A stretch of DNA of 18,945 bases, from positions 1 to 18,945 of the forward strand of contig CALFPM010000075.1 in assembly GCA_937919155.1 (NCBI GenBank). The letters run 5' to 3'. How positions within the stretch are numbered: the stretch's first letter is position 1; each line of letters starts with the position of its first letter. Source of the stretch: an uncultured Clostridia bacterium. Its GTDB lineage: Bacteria > Bacillota > Clostridia > Oscillospirales > Acutalibacteraceae. The position numbers were made by a program, and so were the translations under genes. Positions 1 through 7,100 of the stretch are shown piece by piece. The notes under the pieces were generated by a model. That model was not told the DNA's origin, did not search any database, and worked only from the letters and a program-made list of their open reading frames with translations.

Positions 1-2
1 GC

Positions 3-239
3 ACTCTTTTGCCCTTTAACGTTTTTCATATCCGCACCATTGCTTTTTTCCAATAACTTGATTGTTTCAAAATCAGAAATTTTTACACTTGGCAAATCAA
101 TAACTTCGTTATAGTAATCAACAATATCCGAAATTCTTGATGCTGTCTTAATATTTATTCCACTTATAAAACTTGCTTCAAGCTCATTTTCTTTTGGAAT
201 AATCTCCTCTAATGAGTTTAAAAATGTTTTTGAAGTTAT
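3..239 (-). CDS. Unidentified partial protein, possibly ankyrin-repeat-like
   Basis: Reading the minus strand from 239 down to 3 gives 79 codons without a stop. The frame runs off the left edge, so the C-terminus is missing. I do not recognise the family. The last stretch has the pattern DFETIKLLEK followed by NGADMKNVKGQKS, which loosely resembles an ankyrin repeat (D-x-E-x-x-K-L-L-x-x-x-x-G-A-D-x-x-x-x-x-x-G), but one weak repeat is not proof. Upstream the frame stays open into the antisense of recA, with an ATG at 266-264, so no true start can be placed. The stretch is more AT-rich than the genes to its right and lies head to head with recA, exactly where the normal recA 5' end should be. 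It may belong to another genome or to an inserted element. Confidence 0.35.
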   Translation of the reverse strand, partial: MTSKTFLNSLEEIIPKENELEASFISGINIKTASRISDIVDYYNEVIDLPSVKISDFETIKLLEKSNGADMKNVKGQKS

Positions 240-267
240 AGAAAAGCAATATGGCAAGGGAAGCATT

Positions 268-1305
268 ATGAAACTCGGTGACACAACTGCTGTGGATGTT
301 GATGTTATCCCAACCGGCTCAATGACTCTTGACTTGGCTCTTGGTGTCGGCGGTATTCCAAAGGGCAGAGTTGTTGAAATTTACGGTCCTGAATCTTCAG
401 GTAAAACAACGGTTGCTCTTCACATTGTAGCTGAAGCTCAAAAACGCGGCGGAGAAGCTGCATTTATTGACGCAGAACACGCATTGGACCCGGTCTATGC
501 CCAAAAGTTAGGTGTTGATATTGATAACTTAATCGTAGCTCAGCCCGATACAGGTGAGCAAGGTCTTGAAATTGCAGAAGCTTTGGTAAGAAGCGGTGCT
601 TTGGATGTTGTTGTAATCGACTCTGTTGCAGCTCTTGTTCCCCGTTCGGAAATTGAGGGCGAAATGGGTGATTCTCATGTTGGCGCACATGCAAGACTTA
701 TGTCACAGGCTCTCAGAAAGATTGCTGGTGCGGTTGCCAAATCAAACACTATTATTATTTTTATCAATCAGCTTCGTGAAAAAGTCGGTGTTGTATATGG
801 CAATCCTGAAGTCACAACAGGCGGCAGAGCACTTAAATTCTATGCAACCATGCGTATTGATGTCCGCAGAGTTGAATCTCTCAAAGGCTCGGGCAGCGAG
901 GTTGTAGGTAACAGAACAAGATGTAAGATCGTTAAAAATAAGGTTGCTCCTCCCTTTAAGGATGCTGAGTTTGATATTATGTACGGCAGAGGCATTTCAA
1001 AAGAGGGCGAAATGGTTGATATCGGCGTAAAATACAATGTTATCCAGAAGAGCGGTGCATGGTTCTCTTACGGAGATATGCGTCTCGGTCAGGGCAGAGA
1101 TAATGTTAAAGAACTCTTTGCCAATTCTCCCGAACTTGCCGAAGAAATTGAAAAGAAGATTGTTGCTGCCATGGAAGATGCAAACGCAGCAGCAAAGGTT
1201 GTCAGAAAACCCAGACCCGTTGCTCCTCCTCCGTCTGCTCCCGAACCCACCACCAAGGCCAGCGCAAGAGCAAAGCTTGATATCGTTGTTGATGATGACG
1301 AATAA
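268..1305 (+). CDS. recA: Recombinase RecA, N-terminus missing
   Basis: RecA binds single-stranded DNA as an ATP-dependent filament, drives strand exchange and stimulates LexA self-cleavage. Numbered from the ATG at 268, the Walker A motif GPESSGKTT is at residues 40-48, the Walker B strand DVVVIDS at 113-119, and the L2 loop with TTGGRALK at 183-190. The C-terminus is acidic (VVDDDE), as usual. RecA-type codons extend upstream to about 241 (IEKQYGKGS before the Met), but beyond that the sequence no longer resembles RecA. The first 20 or so residues, which form the helix that packs against the neighbouring protomer, are therefore absent. The ATG at 268 is an internal methionine of normal RecA (in GSIMKLGD), and the AAGGGA in front of it is simply the Lys-Gly codons. 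The stop overlaps the recX start by one base (TAATG). The core identification is certain; whether this is a true 5' truncation or an assembly join is open. Confidence 0.95.
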   Translation: MKLGDTTAVDVDVIPTGSMTLDLALGVGGIPKGRVVEIYGPESSGKTTVALHIVAEAQKRGGEAAFIDAEHALDPVYAQKLGVDIDNLIVAQPDTGEQGLEIAEALVRSGALDVVVIDSVAALVPRSEIEGEMGDSHVGAHARLMSQALRKIAGAVAKSNTIIIFINQLREKVGVVYGNPEVTTGGRALKFYATMRIDVRRVESLKGSGSEVVGNRTRCKIVKNKVAPPFKDAEFDIMYGRGISKEGEMVDIGVKYNVIQKSGAWFSYGDMRLGQGRDNVKELFANSPELAEEIEKKIVAAMEDANAAAKVVRKPRPVAPPPSAPEPTTKASARAKLDIVVDDDE

Positions 1306-1931
1306 TGAAGTTATCTGTCAGCCAAGGTAAACAGAATAAAATTCATATTTCCTGTGACGGTGAATATGTTTTCACCGTTGATGCCGAATACTGGTACAGC
1401 AGTCCGTATCACGGCAGGGATAAAATTGATGATGACGAGCTGGCTGCCTTTTATGAGGCGGTCGGCTCTCGTTGCGCATTTATATCAGGCTTGAGACTGA
1501 TTTCGTACAGAGATTACAGTTGTAAAGAACTTACCGTAAAACTTGTGCATAAAGGTCATAATCAGGAATATGCGGAAAACGCAGTCGAAAAGCTTGCTGA
1601 ATACGGATATGTTGATGATGAAAGATATGCGCAGAGCGTTTTGCGCACGCTGTCTGAGCGCAAAGGTTTGAGTTCTGACGCAATCAGAAGCGAACTTTTA
1701 AAAAGAGGAATTTCAAGAGAACTTGCAGATAATACTGTTCAAACTCTTGACATTGATCCTGTTTTTCGTATTATAGAGTTATTGAACACAAAGTTTTCAA
1801 GAAAAATATCTGATGAGAAGGGTGTTAAACGTACCGTAGCGTCCTTGCAACGCATGGGATACAGATGGTCCGACATTAATTCGGCTTTTCGCAGACTTGA
1901 AATGGAAACGGAGGATTTTGACGATGTATAA
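1305..1931 (+). CDS. recX: Regulatory protein RecX
   Basis: RecX binds RecA filaments and modulates their growth. The 208-residue product is in the normal range for Firmicutes RecX. It has the family's three-helix repeats: a first repeat near residues 55-100 (LRLISYRDYSCKELTVKL), then the signature EYGYVDDERYA near 100-110, and GVKRTVASLQRMGY in the last third. Its ATG overlaps the recA stop codon and no good Shine-Dalgarno sequence precedes it, so it is probably translated by coupling from recA. The 3' end overlaps rimO by 8 bases. Position directly behind recA supports the call. Confidence 0.9.
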   Translation: MKLSVSQGKQNKIHISCDGEYVFTVDAEYWYSSPYHGRDKIDDDELAAFYEAVGSRCAFISGLRLISYRDYSCKELTVKLVHKGHNQEYAENAVEKLAEYGYVDDERYAQSVLRTLSERKGLSSDAIRSELLKRGISRELADNTVQTLDIDPVFRIIELLNTKFSRKISDEKGVKRTVASLQRMGYRWSDINSAFRRLEMETEDFDDV

Positions 1932-3249
1932 AATCGGAATGATATCTTTGGGTTGTCCCAAAAATCAGGTTGATGCCGAAAGAATGCTTGCTCAGCTTGA
2001 CGGCAACGGCTTTGTGATTGCCGATTGTTATGAGGGTGTTGATGCGGTTGTTATCAACACTTGCGGATTTATTGATGCTGCGAAGCAGGAAGCGATTGAA
2101 AACATTCTTGAAATGGCTCAGCTCAAAGAAGAGGGGATTGTCAAAAAAATCATTGTTACAGGCTGCCTTACGCAGAGATATAAAGATGAAATTCTTGCAG
2201 AAATCCCCGAAGTGGATGCGATTGTCGGTATAGGTGCCAATGGCTCAATCGGTGACATCGTAAAAAGGGTCATTGAAGGTGAAAATGTTTGCGAAATGCC
2301 TGATAATGAGTCGTTGCCTCTTACGGGTGAAAGGCTTCTTACCACTCCTGAATATTGGTCATATCTTAAAATCGCTGACGGTTGTTCAAACAGATGTACA
2401 TACTGTGCCATTCCGTCAATTCGCGGCAATTTCAGAAGTGTTGAGTTTGAAACGCTCGTTGAAGAAGCGAAACAGCTTGCCGCTGCAGGAACAAAAGAAT
2501 TGATTCTGATTGCTCAGGATACAACGAATTACGGTATGGATCTTTACGGAAAATTGAGATTGCCTGAGCTTCTTGATGCTTTGTGTGAAATTGATGGCAT
2601 TGAATGGATCAGAATGCTTTATTGTTATCCCGATAAAATCACTGACGAGCTTCTTGAAACAATGGCAAGGCAACCGAAAGTTCTTCATTATATTGATCTT
2701 CCTCTTCAGCATGCTGATGACGGTATTCTCAAAGCAATGAACAGAAAGGGAGACAGTGCTTATTTGAGAGAAACCATCGGCAGAATCCGTGTTGCGATGC
2801 CCGATGCCGTTATTCGCACCACTTTCATTGTCGGCTTCCCCGGCGAAGGGGAGGAAGAGTTTGAAAATCTTGCTGAGTTTGTGAATGAAATCGAATTTGA
2901 TCGTCTCGGTTGTTTTGAATTTTCACCTCAGGAAGGCACACCTGCATATGATTTTGAAGATGATGTTGAAAATGATGTGAAGCTTCGCAGAGGCGAAATT
3001 ATAATGCAGGACCAGCTTGAAATTGTTACATTGAAAAATACCGAACGAATCGGTAAGATATACCGTGTTCTTGTTGAAGATTATGACGATTATTCAGACA
3101 GCTACAGCGGCAGAACATATATGGATGCTCCTGAGATTGACGGAACAATTTCGTTCACATCCGACAACAGATATGAACCCGGTGAGTTTGCCGATGTTGT
3201 TGTTATCGGTGTCAATGATTATGATCTCATCGCAAAAGATGTAAACTGA
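1924..3249 (+). CDS. rimO: Ribosomal protein S12 methylthiotransferase RimO
   Basis: RimO is a radical-SAM enzyme with two iron-sulfur clusters that adds a methylthio group to a conserved aspartate of ribosomal protein S12. At 441 residues it has the full family layout. The N-terminal UPF0004 domain carries Cys11 (SLGCPKNQVDAE, the RimO rather than MiaB form), Cys47 (NTCGFID) and Cys81 (TGCLTQRY). The radical-SAM CxxxCxxC is at Cys154, Cys158 and Cys161 (GCSNRCTYC). A C-terminal TRAM domain covers about residues 375-441. I chose ATG 1924 over the in-frame ATG at 1897 because GGAGG lies at 1910-1914 and the protein then begins at the conserved MYKIGMISLGC. This start overlaps recX by 8 bases. 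Confidence 0.96.
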   Translation: MYKIGMISLGCPKNQVDAERMLAQLDGNGFVIADCYEGVDAVVINTCGFIDAAKQEAIENILEMAQLKEEGIVKKIIVTGCLTQRYKDEILAEIPEVDAIVGIGANGSIGDIVKRVIEGENVCEMPDNESLPLTGERLLTTPEYWSYLKIADGCSNRCTYCAIPSIRGNFRSVEFETLVEEAKQLAAAGTKELILIAQDTTNYGMDLYGKLRLPELLDALCEIDGIEWIRMLYCYPDKITDELLETMARQPKVLHYIDLPLQHADDGILKAMNRKGDSAYLRETIGRIRVAMPDAVIRTTFIVGFPGEGEEEFENLAEFVNEIEFDRLGCFEFSPQEGTPAYDFEDDVENDVKLRRGEIIMQDQLEIVTLKNTERIGKIYRVLVEDYDDYSDSYSGRTYMDAPEIDGTISFTSDNRYEPGEFADVVVIGVNDYDLIAKDVN

Positions 3250-3259
3250 GGAGAAATTA

Positions 3260-3820
3260 ATGAATTTACCTAATAAACTTACCGTTCTCAGAATCATACT
3301 TACACCGTTTTATCTGGCTGCAATGCTTGTTGATTTTGATTATCATTATCTTGTTGCCGCTATAATCTTTTTCATTGCATCGGTAACTGATTTTCTTGAC
3401 GGAAAAATTGCAAGAAAACATAATCTGATTACCACATTCGGCAAGCTTTGTGACCCTGTTGCGGATAAAATGCTCACAACAGCAGCTCTTCTTGCTTTTA
3501 TGCATCTTGACCTTTGCAATATCTGGATTGTAATGGTTGTTCTGACACGCGAATTTCTTGTGACATCCTTCAGGCTCGTTGCGTCTGCGCAGGGAATCGT
3601 TATTCCCGCAGGTATTTTGGGCAAACTTAAAACAGTCAGCCAGATGGTGTTTTCGATTGTGATTATGATAATGGTTCATATTGCTGAAACTGCAGGAACG
3701 GATTTCGCAACAATATCTCTTGTTTCCAATATTCTTATGGGTATTTCTGCGTTGCTGACTGTTGTTTCAGGTGTAAAATATATGCTTGACGGCAAAAAAA
3801 TAATTGACTTTTCAATGTAA
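3260..3820 (+). CDS. pgsA: CDP-diacylglycerol-glycerol-3-phosphate phosphatidyltransferase PgsA
   Basis: PgsA makes phosphatidylglycerol phosphate from CDP-diacylglycerol and glycerol-3-phosphate in the cytoplasmic membrane. The 186-residue protein has the CDP-alcohol phosphotransferase signature DG-x2-AR-x8-G-x3-D-x3-D at residues 47-69 (D47, G48, A51, R52, G61, D65, D69), with an extra Asp at 44. Several hydrophobic membrane segments follow, for example near 10-25, 30-45, 70-105 and 120-175. GAGGAG at 3248-3253 overlaps the rimO stop and places the start 10 bases after it, so it belongs to the recA-recX-rimO cluster. The -35 box of the next promoter lies within its last codons. Other CDP-alcohol transferases share the motif, but neighbours and length favour PgsA. 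Confidence 0.92.
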   Translation: MNLPNKLTVLRIILTPFYLAAMLVDFDYHYLVAAIIFFIASVTDFLDGKIARKHNLITTFGKLCDPVADKMLTTAALLAFMHLDLCNIWIVMVVLTREFLVTSFRLVASAQGIVIPAGILGKLKTVSQMVFSIVIMIMVHIAETAGTDFATISLVSNILMGISALLTVVSGVKYMLDGKKIIDFSM

Positions 3821-3832
3821 ATAACATATAAT
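3804..3832 (+). promoter_or_regulatory. Sigma-A type promoter for the cysE-cysS T-box transcript
   Basis: TTGACT at 3804-3809 and TATAAT at 3827-3832 are 17 bases apart, a near-consensus vegetative promoter. The -35 box lies inside the last codons of pgsA (stop at 3818-3820). Transcription should begin near 3839, just ahead of T-box Stem I. This is read from sequence only. Confidence 0.8.
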
Positions 3833-3838
3833 ATTTCA

Positions 3839-4075
3839 GATAAGAAAATGCAATTGGCGGGTAGAGTAACCGAAAACTCGTGTATCAGAGAGGAAGCAGG
3901 CAGCTGAAAATGCTTCTTACATGAATTCGGAGAAGTGCGCCCGACAGCACGCAAGGGGAAGCTGAGTATCCTTGCGCGTATGGCTGCGTTAAAGCTTTTT
4001 TGAGTTATAAACAGGAGTGGAACCGCGTAATTACGCCTCCGTGGTCTTTCGGGACTGCGGAGTTTTTGTTTTTTT
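3839..4075 (+). promoter_or_regulatory. T-box riboswitch, tRNA-Cys specific, controlling cysE-cysS
   Basis: This leader senses uncharged tRNA and lets transcription continue when cysteine charging is low. Stem I can be folded by eye: CGGG (3858-3861) pairs with CCCG (3940-3943). The specifier loop has AGAGTA (3863-3868) opposite AGAA, and CCGAA (3870-3874) pairs with TTCGG (3926-3930) above it. The specifier codon TGC (Cys) is at 3936-3938, followed by a purine. The distal part has the AGAGAG bulge and a GCTGAAA apical loop closed by GAAGCA/TGCTTC. A hairpin GCAAGG/CCTTGC follows near 3951-3976. The T-box core at 4013-4027 contains TGGA before ACCGCG; its variable base A matches the U73 discriminator of tRNA-Cys. 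The terminator is annotated separately. The downstream genes agree with cysteine. Confidence 0.93.
4037..4075 (+). terminator. T-box regulatory terminator
   Basis: CTCCGTGGTC (4037-4046) pairs over 10 bp with GACTGCGGAG (4053-4062), followed by T5-G-T7. The 5' arm is competed for by the GGAG of the T-box core at 4014-4017, the expected terminator/antiterminator switch. Confidence 0.9.
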
Positions 4076-4088
4076 GAGGTGTGATTTT

Positions 4089-4721
4089 ATGTTCAAACAG
4101 CTCAGGGAAGATATCGCCTGTGTCAAGGACAGGGACCCTGCCGCTCGTTCTGCGCTCGAAATTTTGTTGCTTTATCCCGGTTTAAAAGCAATAAGAATGC
4201 ACAGACTTGCAAATAAATTTTATAAGAGAAAAATGTTTTTTGCCGCAAGGTGGATTTCGCAAAGAGCATCAAAGAAAACAGGTGTTGAGATTCATCCTGC
4301 CGTGCAAATCGGAAAAAGATTTTTCATTGACCACGGAACAGGTGTTGTTATCGGCGAAACAACCGTTATCGGTGATGATGTTACCATTTATCAGGGAGTT
4401 ACGCTTGGCGGTACGGGTAAGGATGTAGGTAAAAGACACCCCACTATCGGTAATAATGTCATGATTGGAGCAGGTGCGAAAGTTCTCGGACCGCTTGTTA
4501 TCGGCGATAATTCCAAAATCGCTTCAGGTGCCGTTGTTCTCAACGATATACCGCCCGATTCAACAGCAGTTGGTGTTCCTGCAAGAGTTGTCAAGCGAGA
4601 GGGTATGAGGGTTGATGACCTTGATCAGGTTCATATTCCCGACCCTGTTGCCCAGGAAATAGCACGACTTGAAAATGAAATATCTGAATTAAAGAAGCAA
4701 ATTAATCAGGAGGATAAATAA
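4089..4721 (+). CDS. cysE: Serine O-acetyltransferase CysE
   Basis: CysE transfers acetyl from acetyl-CoA to serine, the committed step to cysteine. The 210-residue protein has a helical N-terminus, then a left-handed beta-helix of hexapeptide repeats from about residue 66 to 165 (for example VTIYQGVTLGG and VMIGAGAKVLG). The catalytic pair region DHGTG has Asp81 and His82, and KRHPTIG has His117. The C-terminus is a short charged helix. ATG 4089 is preceded by GAGGTG at 4076-4081; the longer frame back to 4017 would run through the T-box terminator and is rejected. The stop abuts the cysS start with no gap. Shared control with cysS by one T-box means precursor supply and charging respond together to tRNA-Cys. 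Length fits the short Firmicutes/plant-type enzymes. Confidence 0.95.
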   Translation: MFKQLREDIACVKDRDPAARSALEILLLYPGLKAIRMHRLANKFYKRKMFFAARWISQRASKKTGVEIHPAVQIGKRFFIDHGTGVVIGETTVIGDDVTIYQGVTLGGTGKDVGKRHPTIGNNVMIGAGAKVLGPLVIGDNSKIASGAVVLNDIPPDSTAVGVPARVVKREGMRVDDLDQVHIPDPVAQEIARLENEISELKKQINQEDK

Positions 4722-6113
4722 ATGAGGATTTTTAACACTCTTACAAGAGAAAAAGAAGAATTTAAGCCCATCACTGAAGGCAAAGTGAAAATCTATGCTT
4801 GCGGACCCACGGTTTATAACTTTATTCATATCGGTAATGCGCGTCCCATTTGTGTTTTTGATGTTCTCAGAAGATATTTTGAGTACAGAGGTTACAAAGT
4901 AACTTTTGTTCAGAATTTCACTGATATTGACGATAAAATTATTAAGCGTGCAAACGAAGAAGGTTCATCGTTTACGGAAGTTTCAGAGAAATATATTGAA
5001 GAATTCTGGACTGATGCCAAGGGCCTTAATTTCAGACCTGCAACCATTCATCCGAAGGCAACTGAAAATATTGAGAAAATTATTGAAATTGTTCAGGGTC
5101 TTATTGACAACGGTCATGCATATGAAGTTGACGGTGATGTTTATTTCAGTCCTTCAACATTCAATGAATACGGCAAGCTTTCTCATCAGCCTCTTGAGGA
5201 GCTTGAAGCCGGTGCAAGAATAATGGTTGGTGATATTAAAAAGAATCCCATGGATTTTGCGCTCTGGAAGTCAGCTAAACCCGGCGAGCCTTATTGGGAA
5301 TCTCCCTGGGGCAAGGGCAGACCCGGATGGCATATCGAATGTTCCGCAATGGTGTGCAGATATCTCGGCGAGAGCATTGATATTCATTGCGGCGGTCAGG
5401 ACCTTATCTTCCCTCACCACGAAAACGAAATTGCGCAGAGTGAGTGTTTCACAGGCAAAGCTTTTGCAAATTACTGGATGCATAACGGTTATATCAATGT
5501 TGACAATGTCAAAATGTCAAAGTCGCTTGGTAACTTCAAGACTGTTCGAGATGTTGCGAATGTGTATGGTTATGAGCCTATCCGTTATCTTATGATTTCT
5601 TCATCATACAGAAGTCCCATAAACTACAGCATTGATATTATCGAGCAGTGCAAAGCTTCACTTGCAAGACTTTACACCTGCCGTGACAGCCTTGATTTTG
5701 AAATCAAGAATGCATCCGAGGGTGAGCTTTCAGCTGAAATCAAGAATCAGCTTGACAAGAGAGTTGCTCAGTTTATTGAAGCTATGGATGATGACCTTAA
5801 CACAGCAGACGGTATTGCCGCTGTTTTTGAACTTGTCAGAGATATTAACTCGCTTGTTATCGGTAAGGGCGGATCAAAGGCTACTGCAGAGTATGCCGCA
5901 AAGATTTTTGACGAACTTACAGGCGTCCTTGGTCTTGTTTATAATCGAAAATCAGAAACACTTGACGAAGATATCGATGCAATGATTGCTGCGAGAACCG
6001 AAGCAAGAAAGAATAAGAATTGGGCAGAAGCTGACAGAATCAGAGATGAACTTAAGGCTATGGGTATTGTTCTTGAGGATACCGCACAGGGTGTCAAGTG
6101 GCACAGAGAATAA
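4722..6113 (+). CDS. cysS: Cysteine-tRNA ligase CysS
   Basis: CysS charges tRNA-Cys with cysteine. The 463-residue class I synthetase is complete: HIGN signature at residues 36-39, KMSKS at 264-268, and zinc ligands Cys27, Cys207, His232 and Glu236 (in CGPTVYN, IECSAM and FPHHENE). The C-terminal DALR/anticodon-binding part ends in the family's typical RNKNWAEADRIRDELKAMG-like helix. AGGAGG at 4708-4713 fixes the start, directly after the cysE stop. A terminator 16 bases downstream ends the operon. Confidence 0.97.
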   Translation: MRIFNTLTREKEEFKPITEGKVKIYACGPTVYNFIHIGNARPICVFDVLRRYFEYRGYKVTFVQNFTDIDDKIIKRANEEGSSFTEVSEKYIEEFWTDAKGLNFRPATIHPKATENIEKIIEIVQGLIDNGHAYEVDGDVYFSPSTFNEYGKLSHQPLEELEAGARIMVGDIKKNPMDFALWKSAKPGEPYWESPWGKGRPGWHIECSAMVCRYLGESIDIHCGGQDLIFPHHENEIAQSECFTGKAFANYWMHNGYINVDNVKMSKSLGNFKTVRDVANVYGYEPIRYLMISSSYRSPINYSIDIIEQCKASLARLYTCRDSLDFEIKNASEGELSAEIKNQLDKRVAQFIEAMDDDLNTADGIAAVFELVRDINSLVIGKGGSKATAEYAAKIFDELTGVLGLVYNRKSETLDEDIDAMIAARTEARKNKNWAEADRIRDELKAMGIVLEDTAQGVKWHRE

Positions 6114-6129
6114 TCAAATAAAGCAAAAT

Positions 6130-6163
6130 GCCGTATCAAATCATTTTTGGTACGGCTTGTTTT
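6130..6163 (+). terminator. Intrinsic terminator of cysE-cysS
   Basis: GCCGTATCAAA (6130-6140) pairs over 11 bp (one G-T) with TTTGGTACGGC (6146-6156), with a 5-base loop, then TTGTTTT. It lies just after the cysS stop. Confidence 0.88.
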
Positions 6164-6213
6164 GTGTATTTCGGAAAAATTTGCATATTAATATAAAATA
6201 ATTTATTTTATGC

Positions 6214-6242
6214 TTGCAATTTTTGGCGTGTTGTGATATAAT
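6214..6242 (+). promoter_or_regulatory. Promoter for rpsB-tsf
   Basis: TTGCAA (6214-6219) and TATAAT (6237-6242) are separated by 17 bases, with a TG two bases ahead of the -10 (extended -10). Upstream is a very AT-rich tract (6180-6212) that could act as an UP element, fitting a highly expressed ribosomal operon. Confidence 0.82.
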
Positions 6243-6248
6243 TCTCAG

Positions 6249-6355
6249 GCAAATCACACGCAAAGCTATTTTTATTATGAGTGCGGTGCTTAAAACCGTT
6301 GTAATATCAGGCTTTGCGGAGGTTCGTATCTGACATTAGATACAAAATTTAACTT
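6249..6355 (+). promoter_or_regulatory. Structured 5' leader of rpsB
   Basis: The stretch between promoter and rpsB folds in a defined way. CGCAAAGC (6259-6266) pairs perfectly with GCTTTGCG (6311-6318) around an inner hairpin CGGT (6284-6287)/ACCG (6295-6298). A second hairpin, GTATCT (6326-6331)/AGATAC (6338-6343), sits just ahead of the Shine-Dalgarno sequence. Ribosomal protein operons are often autoregulated through such leaders, so S2 binding is a reasonable inference. I cannot match it to a named RNA family. Confidence 0.55.
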
Positions 6356-6370
6356 AGGAGGAAAAAACAA

Positions 6371-7096
6371 ATGTCAGTAGTATCAATGAAGCAATTGCTT
6401 GAAGCAGGTGTTCATTTCGGACACCAGACCAGAAGATGGAACCCCAAAATGGCTGAGTACATCTTCACAGAGCGTAACGGTATCTACATCATCGACCTTC
6501 AGAAGACAGTTAAGAAGCTCGAAGAAGCATACATGTTCGTTCGCGAAATCGCTGCAGATGGCGGCGAAATCCTTTTCGTAGGCACAAAGAAGCAGGCTCA
6601 GGATTCAGTTAAGGAAGAAGCAATCCGTTGCGGTATGCCTTTTGTTAACGCACGTTGGCTCGGCGGTATGCTCACAAACTTCAACACAATCCAGAAGAGA
6701 ATCAAGAGACTTGCACAGCTCAAGGCTATGGAAGCAGACGGCACATTCGATCTTCTTCCCAAGAAGGAAGTTACAAAGCTCAACCTTGAGATTGAAAAGC
6801 TTGAGAAGTTCATGGGCGGCATCACAGAAATGAAGAAGCAGCCCGCAGCTATGTTTATCGTAGATCCCCGCAAGGAAAAGATTGCTGTTCTTGAAGCACA
6901 CAAGCTCGGTATCCCCGTTGTTGCTATCGTAGATACAAACTGCGATCCCGATGAGGTTGATTATGTAATCCCCGGCAACGATGACGCTATCCGTGCTGTT
7001 AAGCTTATCGCAGGCGCAATGGCAGATGCAGTTATCGAAGGCAGACAGGGCGAGCAGTCAGCTCCCGAAGCAGCAGAAGCATCAGAGGAGGAATAA
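6371..7096 (+). CDS. rpsB: 30S ribosomal protein S2
   Basis: S2 is a late-assembling protein of the small ribosomal subunit, needed for S1/bS21-side mRNA interactions. The 241-residue product begins with the family hallmark MSVVSMKQLLEAGVHFGHQT and has RWLGGMLTN near residue 94 and a conserved core ending near 220, followed by an acidic, alanine/glutamate-rich tail. AGGAGG at 6356-6361 places the start. Codon choice differs from the flanking genes: AAG is favoured over AAA and ATC over ATT, a sign of high expression. tsf follows four bases after the stop. Confidence 0.97.
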   Translation: MSVVSMKQLLEAGVHFGHQTRRWNPKMAEYIFTERNGIYIIDLQKTVKKLEEAYMFVREIAADGGEILFVGTKKQAQDSVKEEAIRCGMPFVNARWLGGMLTNFNTIQKRIKRLAQLKAMEADGTFDLLPKKEVTKLNLEIEKLEKFMGGITEMKKQPAAMFIVDPRKEKIAVLEAHKLGIPVVAIVDTNCDPDEVDYVIPGNDDAIRAVKLIAGAMADAVIEGRQGEQSAPEAAEASEEE

Positions 7097-7100
7097 TACA

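Noticed and set aside
1897..1923. Earlier ATG for rimO
   Set aside because: No ribosome binding site, lies deep in recX, and adds residues not typical of RimO; GGAGG at 1910-1914 serves ATG 1924.
3911..3913. First TGC in the T-box leader as the specifier codon
   Set aside because: These bases pair in the distal Stem I helix (GAAGCA/TGCTTC); the TGC at 3936-3938 lies in the specifier loop instead.
4017..4088. In-frame N-terminal extension of cysE
   Set aside because: It would translate the T-box core and terminator; ATG 4089 has its own Shine-Dalgarno sequence and begins the conserved protein.
6981..7100. N-terminal extension of tsf into rpsB
   Set aside because: It overlaps rpsB in another frame and has no EF-Ts homology; GAGGAGG precedes ATG 7101.
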